Assembly (NCBI GenBank): GCA_027028665.1
Contig: JALVIU010000042.1
Location: 1 to 6,149 of the forward strand
Length of the DNA: 6,149 bases
Reading direction: 5' to 3'
Source: Candidatus Atribacteria bacterium
Lineage (GTDB): Bacteria > Atribacterota > JALVIU01
Part shown: piece by piece, positions 1 to 6,149 of the stretch
Layout: every line of letters begins with the position of its first letter
Numbering within the stretch: the stretch's first letter is position 1
Position numbers and translations under genes: made by a program
The notes under the pieces: model-generated
What the model was told of the DNA's origin: nothing
Database searches by the model: none
The model's input: the letters and a program-made list of their open reading frames with translations, nothing else

Positions 1-541
1 TACCTGAAATGCGCGCACCTAAAACACAACTTAAACCATTTGCCCCTCCAATTTTTGCCGATCTTTCCAATACAGGTGCAACAGCAGGGTGTACATGCCG
101 AGATGCAAAACAAAGCACAGGACTATCCCCTGCTGCTTTCTTACATTCATAAGCTGCAGTAGCCCAGGCAGAGCTACTTGCTAAAATACCCAAAATAGGT
201 GTTTCAAATATACCAAATTCACTATATGGACCCTCTATCCTTATTATAGTCTCATATGCAGAAAAGCTCTCTCCTTCAGGTATCGCCCATATTTTTACAT
301 TCTTATCCTTTAGAATATAAAGCACCTCAGGCAAACCTGCAAATATACCATTTGCACGAGGAAATATTTCTGCAGTTACAGGTGTGTTCTCCAAATGTAA
401 ATGCCTCAGGATCTCCTGAGCCCTTAAAAAATAAATATCGGTTGTATATCCCTTTAGTATTTCCTCATGTGTTGCAGAAAATAGTCTGTCTCCCTCTATT
501 TGAAAAGATATTGCCTGCTTTGTGTCTTTTAGTTCCTCCAT
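1..541 (-). CDS. pncB: Nicotinate phosphoribosyltransferase-like protein, N-terminal 180 residues (3' end outside window)
   Basis: The frame stays open from an ATG at 541-539 to the left window edge, giving 180 codons plus one base. The protein begins MEELKDTKQAISF. It carries family-like segments TDIYFLRAQEIL (residues 34-45), ASRHVHP (146-152) and a glycine-rich IGGANGLSCVLGARISG stretch (164-180), which I recognise from the shorter nicotinate phosphoribosyltransferases of archaea and some bacteria (COG1488 type). The known family reaction joins nicotinate to PRPP, with ATP hydrolysis, to give nicotinate mononucleotide in the cytoplasmic Preiss-Handler NAD salvage route. The start is supported by GGAG at 548-551, six bases before the ATG. 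The gene begins 11 nt after the secG stop, so it is probably co-transcribed with secG. The C-terminal half is not visible, so substrate preference (nicotinate, nicotinamide or another base) cannot be judged. Confidence 0.82.
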   Translation of the reverse strand, partial: MEELKDTKQAISFQIEGDRLFSATHEEILKGYTTDIYFLRAQEILRHLHLENTPVTAEIFPRANGIFAGLPEVLYILKDKNVKIWAIPEGESFSAYETIIRIEGPYSEFGIFETPILGILASSSAWATAAYECKKAAGDSPVLCFASRHVHPAVAPVLERSAKIGGANGLSCVLGARISG

Positions 542-552
542 AAATCACTCCA

Positions 553-786
553 CTAAGCTCTCCAAAGGACAACAAGTAGGATCGAAAGTATCATAAAAAC
601 TACAGCAAGAACTGTAGTAAGTTTTGCGAAAAATTCATCAATCTTTCTTCTTTTTCCACTCCTATCTGCAACTGTTCCCCCACCAAAAATACCAGATGCT
701 ACACTCTGCTTTCGATGTTGAAATACCACAGATGCAATAAGTCCTAAGGACACAAGAATATGAATAACAGATAAGACTCCTACCAC
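553..786 (-). CDS. secG: Preprotein translocase subunit SecG
   Basis: This 77-residue membrane protein has the SecG layout: a hydrophobic segment at about residues 3-22 and a second at about 53-75. Between them lies a cytoplasmic loop containing the glycine-rich SGIFGGGT (31-38) followed by a basic patch (SGKRRK, 43-48). SecG is the small non-essential partner of SecY and SecE in the inner-membrane protein-conducting channel and aids SecA-driven translocation. The start is GTG (786-784), preceded by GGAGGTG at 795-801 with an 8-nt spacer; no ATG in this frame fits better. The gene starts 32 nt after tpiA stops and ends 11 nt before the nicotinate phosphoribosyltransferase start. secG directly downstream of glycolytic genes, especially tpiA or pgm, is a recurrent bacterial arrangement, which supports the call. 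Length is normal for the family. Confidence 0.93.
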   Translation of the reverse strand: MVGVLSVIHILVSLGLIASVVFQHRKQSVASGIFGGGTVADRSGKRRKIDEFFAKLTTVLAVVFMILSILLVVLWRA

Positions 787-794
787 GTTTCTTT

Positions 795-801
795 CACCTC
801 C
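795..801 (-). promoter_or_regulatory. Ribosome binding site of secG, fixing a GTG start
   Basis: On the minus strand GGAGGTG lies 8 nt upstream of GTG at 786-784. The nearby ATG formed by ATGGAGG lies in another frame and runs into a stop within eight codons, so GTG is the start this site serves. Confidence 0.75.
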
Positions 802-818
802 ATATTATTTCTAAACTA

Positions 819-1574
819 TTAAAGTGCACCCTTAACAATGGCAGAGAAGCTATCCACCTTAAGACTTGCTCCTCCCACCAGTGCACCATCTATTGTTTCT
901 TCTTTCATAAAAGACGATATATTATCTGGTTTTACAGAACCTCCATAGAGGATTCTTACCGCATCTTTGACATTATCGTCAAACATATCTGCCAATATCT
1001 TTCTTATAAAGTCTATCACCTCTTTTGCATCAGAAGATGTAGCTGATTTTCCTGTACCAATTGCCCATATAGGCTCATAAGCTATAACGACCTTTTTCAT
1101 CTGTTCCTTTGATAGGCTCTTCAATTCGTTTCTTAGTTCACCTTCTACTACTTTAAAGGTATCCCCAGCTTCTCTCTCAGAAAGAGTTTCACCCACACAT
1201 AGAATAGGTGTAAGTCCATGGTCAAATGCGGAGATAACCTTTTTCTCAATTAGATCACTTTTTTCACCAAAAATACCCCTTCTCTCTGAATGTCCCAATA
1301 TCACATACTCACATCCTATATCCTTCAACATAAGTGGCGAAATCTCACCTGTAAAGGCACCTTTTTCCTTAAAGTACATATTTTGCGCACCAAGAGCAAT
1401 ATTTGAACCATCTATCACATCTTTTACATCAGAAAGGGCTGTAAAGGGTGGACATACAACAATATCAACACTATCTATCCCAGAAAGCTCTTTAACAAGT
1501 CCCTCAACTAACTCTATGGCTTCTTGGTTTGTCTTATTCATCTTCCAATTGCCAGCTATAAACTTTCTTCTCAT
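819..1574 (-). CDS. tpiA: Triosephosphate isomerase
   Basis: The 251-residue protein interconverts dihydroxyacetone phosphate and glyceraldehyde 3-phosphate in the cytoplasm and is the usual length for a bacterial TIM barrel. Catalytic residues are visible: Asn9 and Lys11 in AGNWKMN (7-13), electrophile His95 in VILGHSERR (91-99), and base Glu167 in YEPIWAIGTG (166-175), which opens into mobile loop 6. Phosphate-binding glycines occur at GGS (211-213) and VGGASL (233-238). The ATG at 1574-1572 is preceded by AGGAGG at 1579-1584 with a short spacer. It follows gap by 65 nt, a gap that contains a strong hairpin, and precedes secG by 32 nt. gap and tpiA act on the same triose phosphate, so co-expression makes sense. 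The pgk gene often found between them is absent. No sign of truncation or damage. Confidence 0.98.
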   Translation of the reverse strand: MRRKFIAGNWKMNKTNQEAIELVEGLVKELSGIDSVDIVVCPPFTALSDVKDVIDGSNIALGAQNMYFKEKGAFTGEISPLMLKDIGCEYVILGHSERRGIFGEKSDLIEKKVISAFDHGLTPILCVGETLSEREAGDTFKVVEGELRNELKSLSKEQMKKVVIAYEPIWAIGTGKSATSSDAKEVIDFIRKILADMFDDNVKDAVRILYGGSVKPDNISSFMKEETIDGALVGGASLKVDSFSAIVKGAL

Positions 1575-1590
1575 GGCTCCTCCTCTTTAT

Positions 1591-1625
1591 ATAGAATATG
1601 GGCCCCAAAAAGGCCCATATTCTAT
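1591..1625 (-). other. Perfect 14-bp hairpin in the gap-tpiA intergenic region
   Basis: Bases 1591-1604 (ATAGAATATGGGCC) and 1612-1625 (GGCCCATATTCTAT) are perfect reverse complements around a 7-nt loop. In the transcript the loop reads UUUUUGG. The stem has five G-C pairs next to the loop and A-U-rich pairs at the base. The base is followed in the gene direction by AUAAAGAGGAGG, not a run of U, so this is not a canonical intrinsic terminator for gap. The tpiA ribosome binding site begins only about six bases past the stem. Likely roles are transcript processing or stabilisation, or tuning of gap relative to tpiA output; a weak terminator on either strand cannot be excluded. The structure itself is seen directly; the role is inference. 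Confidence 0.8.
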
Positions 1626-1639
1626 TACTCTTATATCTA

Positions 1640-2674
<1,035 letters not shown>

Positions 2675-2682
2675 TTACTAAA

Positions 2683-2696
2683 GTATTTCAAAATAC
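2683..2696. repeat. Short palindrome upstream of gap (candidate operator)
   Basis: GTATTTCAAAATAC on the plus strand has 6-bp inverted arms (GTATTT and AAATAC) around a 2-nt centre. It falls between the GH57 stop and the gap ribosome binding site, starting about seven bases downstream of a TATAAT hexamer, which is where a transcription start and an operator would be expected. AT-rich palindromes of this size also arise by chance, so function is inference. Confidence 0.35.
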
Positions 2697-2703
2697 CTAC
2701 AAT

Positions 2704-2709
2704 ATTATA
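2704..2709 (-). promoter_or_regulatory. Possible -10 element of an internal gap promoter
   Basis: A perfect TATAAT occurs on the minus strand directly after the GH57 stop codon (TAG at 2710-2712), about 48 nt upstream of the gap start. No good TTGACA-like -35 lies 16-18 nt upstream; the sequence there is ATATAA-like. The call rests on one hexamer in AT-rich DNA plus its position in a gene gap, so it is tentative. Confidence 0.35.
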
Positions 2710-4791
2710 CTATAAATCTCCAAACTTTATATTAAAGGAAAACGGAAATATATCATTTTTATAAATCTTTGGTCTAAAAGAAATTAAAATCCCAAGTGCC
2801 TGAAATGTCCTTTCAAAACCTGCCTCAGACTGAGAAACTGTATCTATGGGATAATGCCAGAGTAAAACAGGTATATCAAAAAAGAATTCTATCTTTAGCC
2901 CTATTACATTATCATAGATAGCAAACTCCTCCACATCTCTTTGTTCGTGGAGTCTATTGAAGTACGATCTTTCTCCATTGGGATATTCAATGTATTTTCT
3001 GGGATTTTCTCTTTCAAAAAGAGAAAAATTAAACTCTATCCCAAACCAGACATCATAATCCATAAAAGAGACATTATGAAGAGAGTAATCTATCCTGATA
3101 GCTGAATCACCTTTGAGCATAAAGATGTCCTTATTAAGATTAAGAGGCAAAAACTCATCCTTTACCCAGACATGTCCCTTTCGCAAAAGAGAAATCCTTA
3201 TAATATCTTCTCCTTTTTCTATATTGTATTTATAGGGAAGAATAGTAAAATCCCCCTGTTCACCATATTTTGTCCTGTAAAAATCTTCAATTTTTGTACC
3301 ATCTTTTAGGAAATGATCCATAAGGGAATATCTATTGTGCCAATCATATACAAGATAATTTTCAAGACCCTCTTCTTTAGCAACTACTATCTCATGTATA
3401 CTCTTCCCCTCTTCTTCCCCTGGTGATTGGGCCTGTTTTATCTTTGTATGATATGCCTCAAACCTCCTTCTCAATGTATCCGTTATATTTAGATCCTTTT
3501 TCCTATAATCAAGCTCATATATAGAACCTCCATAAGAAGGCTTTAAGGCCAAGGAGAGGTCTTGATTTTTAAGTATGACCTCTTTTTTGCCATCTCTGTC
3601 TATATCTATATCTTCTACAATCAATCCTACATCTTTCTCTATCACCTTTTCCGCCTTAATAAGGTTCTTATATATATTTGCACGAAGATGTGGGAGATAG
3701 AGTCCCCCAAAGACACCGTGCCAATATGCATCATTTGCCTGTGCCCTAAGTAGATACTCATATGCCAGGGAATTATCCTCTGTTTTTTGACTGAGATAGA
3801 GCATCTTTTTGTGCATATTATTTGCCTCATCATATTTTACAAGAAAATTTCTCCATGAAGTACCCCTTAAGAATTTACGATATTTTGCATATCGTTCATC
3901 TTTACTGAAAATCTCTTCTGCTTCTTGGAGTTCTAAAGTAAGTTCAGAAGGTAAGGCCCATTCTGTCATCTCTCGATACGAGCCATCAGGTAAATAAACA
4001 AGACTTTTGGGAGGAATTTTCTCTACTATTTCAGAAAAGGTAAGGATCTCGATCCAATCACTATTTTCTGTAAGTAAAGAGAAAAAATCTCTAAGCCAAT
4101 TTTTATTATAAACAAGATCATATGTACCAGGCCATACGCCAAACTTTTCTCCATCATCTGCAAGAACCAAAATTCTTCCCTGTCCACTTGCAGATTTTAA
4201 AAATGCTATACTTTTTTCTGGATCTTTAAATGGGATCAAATATCTTAATTCCTTTGATATAGGAAATAGACTGAGAAGATAAGACTCATACTCTGTCACA
4301 TAATAATTATACAGATCCTCTCCTGATAGACCTGCGAGGTAAAAATGCTCATCATCCAGTATGGTAAAATCTATACCAGATGCTACAAGGTCCTTTACTA
4401 TCTCTTGTTCCCATACCCTTTCAGCAAGCCACATACCTCTTGGATGATAAGAAAAGTTATCCTCTATAAATCTTGTAAGTTTTGATATCTGAGCCCTTCT
4501 ATCTCGTCCTGGAATAGAAGGAAAGATAGGTTCATAGAATCCACCTGACAATAGCTCTACCTGTTCTTTTTCTACAAGTTCTAAAAGCAATTCTTTATAT
4601 TCAGAATATTTATTTACAAGATATTCAAAAAGATACCCTGAATTATGGATAGAAACTTTAATCTTCGGGAAGTCCAAAAGTACTTTTAAAAAAGGTAAAT
4701 ATGCCTTCCTATATGCATCATCTATAACAAAATCAAAATTTCCTATGGGTTGGTGATTATGTATGCCAAATGCAAAAATTATCCCCTTCAA
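2710..4791 (-). CDS. GH57 4-alpha-glucanotransferase / alpha-amylase
   Basis: This 693-residue protein has the catalytic motifs of glycoside hydrolase family 57: HNHQP (11-15), GGFYEP (83-88), WLAERVWE (121-128) with nucleophile Glu124, ADDGEKFG (211-218) with the acid/base Asp at 213 (or 212), and MTEWALP (275-281). Glu124 and Asp213 correspond to Glu123 and Asp214 of Thermococcus litoralis 4-alpha-glucanotransferase. After the barrel come a helical region with QANDAYWHGVFGGLYLPHLR (351-370), matching DUF1925, and a C-terminal beta-rich part (about 390-690) matching DUF1926. Family members transfer or hydrolyse alpha-1,4-glucan segments, so the role is probably maltodextrin or glycogen remodelling. 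No signal peptide is seen, so it is likely cytoplasmic. The start is TTG (4791-4789), since the first beta strand begins at once and a GGAG site sits 6 nt upstream. It lies 10 nt after galT. Transferase versus hydrolase activity cannot be settled from sequence. Confidence 0.93.
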   Translation of the reverse strand: MKGIIFAFGIHNHQPIGNFDFVIDDAYRKAYLPFLKVLLDFPKIKVSIHNSGYLFEYLVNKYSEYKELLLELVEKEQVELLSGGFYEPIFPSIPGRDRRAQISKLTRFIEDNFSYHPRGMWLAERVWEQEIVKDLVASGIDFTILDDEHFYLAGLSGEDLYNYYVTEYESYLLSLFPISKELRYLIPFKDPEKSIAFLKSASGQGRILVLADDGEKFGVWPGTYDLVYNKNWLRDFFSLLTENSDWIEILTFSEIVEKIPPKSLVYLPDGSYREMTEWALPSELTLELQEAEEIFSKDERYAKYRKFLRGTSWRNFLVKYDEANNMHKKMLYLSQKTEDNSLAYEYLLRAQANDAYWHGVFGGLYLPHLRANIYKNLIKAEKVIEKDVGLIVEDIDIDRDGKKEVILKNQDLSLALKPSYGGSIYELDYRKKDLNITDTLRRRFEAYHTKIKQAQSPGEEEGKSIHEIVVAKEEGLENYLVYDWHNRYSLMDHFLKDGTKIEDFYRTKYGEQGDFTILPYKYNIEKGEDIIRISLLRKGHVWVKDEFLPLNLNKDIFMLKGDSAIRIDYSLHNVSFMDYDVWFGIEFNFSLFERENPRKYIEYPNGERSYFNRLHEQRDVEEFAIYDNVIGLKIEFFFDIPVLLWHYPIDTVSQSEAGFERTFQALGILISFRPKIYKNDIFPFSFNIKFGDL

Positions 4792-4804
4792 TTTCCTCTC
4801 CTTA
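4792..4804 (-). promoter_or_regulatory. Ribosome binding site of the GH57 gene, overlapping the galT stop and fixing a TTG start
   Basis: The minus strand reads TAAGGAGAGGAAATTG. The galT stop TAA runs directly into GGAG, six bases before the TTG initiation codon. The overlap of stop and Shine-Dalgarno site suggests that ribosomes ending galT re-initiate on the GH57 gene. No in-frame ATG lies near the conserved N terminus. Confidence 0.75.
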
Positions 4805-5812
4805 AGTCACATTTACCTCTCTTAACTGTGAAGCAGCCTCTTCAGGATAGACAGGATTTATATGGAACCCTGAACCCCATTCAAAACCTGTCATCTTTAT
4901 AAGTCTTGGTACTATCTCTATATGCCAGTGGTAAGATTCTGACACATCTTTTCTTGATTGTAAAGAGGAATGAATTATAAAATTGTATGGTGGATCATTT
5001 AATAAAAGGTAAATGCGTCGTAATGCATCCCTCAATGCAGAGGCAAGATGTGGCATTTCACTTGGCTTTATCATACCAAAGGAAGGTTGATGTTCTTTAG
5101 GCATTATATGCATCTCATACGGGAATCGTGGTGCAAAAGGTGCAAATGTAATAAAGTGATCATTTTCAAATATTACCCTTCTTCCATCCTCTTTCTCCTG
5201 GGTCAAGATATCACAAAACATACAGCGTTTCTTATAATCATAATACTTCTTTGCCCATTTCATCTCTTCCATTACCCTTTTTGGAACAATAGGGGTTGCT
5301 ATAATCTGGGAATGAGGATGTTCAAGGGAACTTCCTGCTTCTCTCTTATGATTTTTAAATATAAGTATATATTCCATCCTTGGGTCTTTTTGCAAGTCGG
5401 TAAATCTATCATAGTATGCCCATAGGACATCCTCTACCTCTTTCTCTGTCATCTTTCCAAGACTCATATAATGATTGGGAGTCTCGATAATAACTTCATG
5501 GGCCCCTACGCCATTCATCATATCATACATACCTATTCCCCTTCTCTTAAGAGGAGGCTCGATCATAAGTGCAGGAAATTTGTTTGGAATAACTCTTACC
5601 CACCAACCAGGACCATTTTTCTCTCCGCCTTTTCTATATGCGATAATTTCGGGTGGAGTTTTATCCTCATGCCCCGGGCAAAATGGGCAATTTTCAGGTA
5701 TTGGCCCAGAGTTTACCTCTTCAAGTTTCTCTGGGATATTCATTCTATTTCTAAATTCAGGACTTATAATAATCCACCTATTTGTTACCGGATCTTTTCT
5801 AAACTCACTCAT
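4802..5812 (-). CDS. galT: GalT-family hexose-1-phosphate nucleotidylyltransferase, complete copy
   Basis: The 336-residue protein is a HIT-superfamily enzyme of the galactose-1-phosphate uridylyltransferase type, which swaps UMP between UDP-glucose and galactose 1-phosphate through a uridylyl-histidine. Visible features are CPFC (42-45), His114 in TPNHY, and EHPHSQI (164-170). By analogy with E. coli GalT, Cys42, Cys45, His114 and His165 would bind zinc and His167 would be the nucleophile. A second CMFC pair (197-200) opens the second half, and YHWHIEI (294-300) holds the histidines that match a second metal site. I place the start at ATG 5812-5810, served by GGAGGA at 5821-5826 with an 8-nt spacer; upstream TTG (5836) and ATG (5833) codons would include that site in the coding sequence. 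With no galK or galE in view and GH57 next door, a phosphorylase-like or other nucleotidyl transfer on glucose 1-phosphate is also possible. Confidence 0.9.
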   Translation of the reverse strand: MSEFRKDPVTNRWIIISPEFRNRMNIPEKLEEVNSGPIPENCPFCPGHEDKTPPEIIAYRKGGEKNGPGWWVRVIPNKFPALMIEPPLKRRGIGMYDMMNGVGAHEVIIETPNHYMSLGKMTEKEVEDVLWAYYDRFTDLQKDPRMEYILIFKNHKREAGSSLEHPHSQIIATPIVPKRVMEEMKWAKKYYDYKKRCMFCDILTQEKEDGRRVIFENDHFITFAPFAPRFPYEMHIMPKEHQPSFGMIKPSEMPHLASALRDALRRIYLLLNDPPYNFIIHSSLQSRKDVSESYHWHIEIVPRLIKMTGFEWGSGFHINPVYPEEAASQLREVNVT

Positions 5813-6149
5813 TTGTATTTTCCTCCTTTTCATCAAGTTCCCTTAGGAGTTTTGCAGCAAATTCTGGAGGGACAGGGTTTATATAAAAACCAGAGCCCCA
5901 TTCAAATCCTGCAACCTGAGTAAGTCTTGGCATAATCTCTATATGCCAATGATAATACTCATTCATAAGGGCATATTCCCTTTTTTTCACATTAAACGGA
6001 CATGTATGGAGTACAAAATTAAAAGGAGGTTTTCCTAATAATCTATACAACTTAGAAAAAACCTCTTTCATAAGAAAAGCAAGGTCAAGAACCTCTTCCC
6101 TATCTATAGAACAATAACATGGATCATGCTTTTTAGGTAAAATATGTAT
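5805..6149 (-). CDS. galT: Second GalT-family protein, C-terminal 114 residues (5' end outside window)
   Basis: The frame is open from the right window edge to TGA at 5807-5805. The visible part starts IHILPKKHDP, aligning with MHIMPKEHQP (234-243) of the complete downstream GalT, and carries YYHWHIEI and GFEWGSGF. Over the last 40 aligned positions from YHWH onward I count 29 identities, so the two are tandem paralogues. This copy has about five extra residues between the NFVLH segment and YHWH, and Cys residues (CYC) where the other has SFG. The two reading frames overlap by 8 nt (ATGAGTGA), which implies translational coupling. The metal-binding histidines near the C terminus are retained, but the zinc cysteines and HPH nucleophile lie outside the window, so it cannot be said whether this copy is catalytically intact. 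A Met inside the frame at 6071 is not the start, because homology continues upstream of it. Confidence 0.88.
   Translation of the reverse strand: MHILPKKHDPCYCSIDREEVLDLAFLMKEVFSKLYRLLGKPPFNFVLHTCPFNVKKREYALMNEYYHWHIEIMPRLTQVAGFEWGSGFYINPVPPEFAAKLLRELDEKEENTNE
5821..5826 (-). promoter_or_regulatory. Ribosome binding site of the complete galT, inside the upstream galT
   Basis: The minus strand has AAAAGGAGGA followed by an 8-nt spacer and ATG at 5812-5810. It lies within the last codons of the upstream paralogue and decides the start in favour of MSEFRKDP rather than the upstream TTG or ATG. Confidence 0.75.

Noticed and set aside
256-543. Plus-strand 95-codon frame near the left end
   Set aside because: It is antisense to the nicotinate phosphoribosyltransferase frame, which has clear family motifs and a ribosome binding site.
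1591-1625. Hairpin as a classic rho-independent terminator of gap
   Set aside because: In the gene direction the stem is followed by AUAAAGAGGAGG, with no U-tract, and the next gene is only a few bases away. It is therefore listed as a structured element instead.
3642-3833. Minus-strand 63-codon frame inside the GH57 gene
   Set aside because: It is an out-of-frame shadow overlapping the conserved NDAYWHGVFGG region of GH57, whose own frame is intact.
5813-5836. Longer GalT start at TTG 5836 or ATG 5833
   Set aside because: These would place the strong GGAGGA site inside the coding sequence and add a basic extension not seen in the family; ATG 5812 has the ideally spaced site.
5471-5923. Plus-strand open frames of 123 and 150 codons opposite galT
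   Set aside because: They lie antisense to a well-supported GalT gene and show no recognisable domain. Their lengths are explained by the coding constraint on the other strand.
5805-6071. An 88-residue stand-alone protein starting at the ATG at 6071
   Set aside because: The frame stays open and homologous to GalT up to the window edge at 6149, so this ATG is an internal methionine of a longer gene.

Overview
The window comes from an AT-rich bacterial chromosome. All seven genes lie on the minus strand, so transcription runs from high to low coordinates. The genes are tightly packed, with strong GGAGG-type ribosome binding sites, frequent ATA and AGA/AGG codons, and Lys/Glu/Ile-rich proteins. 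Together with a GH57 glucanotransferase of the kind known from hyperthermophiles, this suggests a thermophilic anaerobic bacterium. Dictyoglomus or another deep-branching or Firmicutes-like thermophile is a reasonable guess, but this rests on resemblance recalled from memory and no phylogenetic marker is present.

In transcription order: (1) the 3' end of a GalT-family nucleotidylyltransferase gene, cut by the window edge (5805-6149); (2) a complete second GalT paralogue overlapping it by 8 nt (4802-5812); (3) a GH57 4-alpha-glucanotransferase/alpha-amylase with a TTG start, 10 nt further on (2710-4791); (4) NAD-dependent glyceraldehyde-3-phosphate dehydrogenase gap (1640-2656), preceded by a possible internal promoter and a small palindrome; (5) triosephosphate isomerase tpiA (819-1574), separated from gap by a 14-bp perfect hairpin; (6) the translocase subunit gene secG with a GTG start (553-786); (7) the first 180 codons of a nicotinate phosphoribosyltransferase-like gene, cut by the left edge (1-541). 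No intergenic gap exceeds about 65 nt, so no long stretch is unexplained.

Read together, the upstream half (GalT pair plus GH57) handles sugar nucleotides and alpha-1,4-glucan remodelling. The downstream half handles triose-phosphate glycolysis, with a Sec component and an NAD salvage enzyme at the end. I see no mobile element, CRISPR array, tRNA or rRNA. Every gene belongs to a known family. The points worth a second look are the tandem divergent GalT pair coupled to GH57, the strong U-tract-less hairpin at the gap/tpiA junction where pgk is often found, and the palindrome at the putative gap transcription start. I do not see convincing evidence of a wholly new biological system here.
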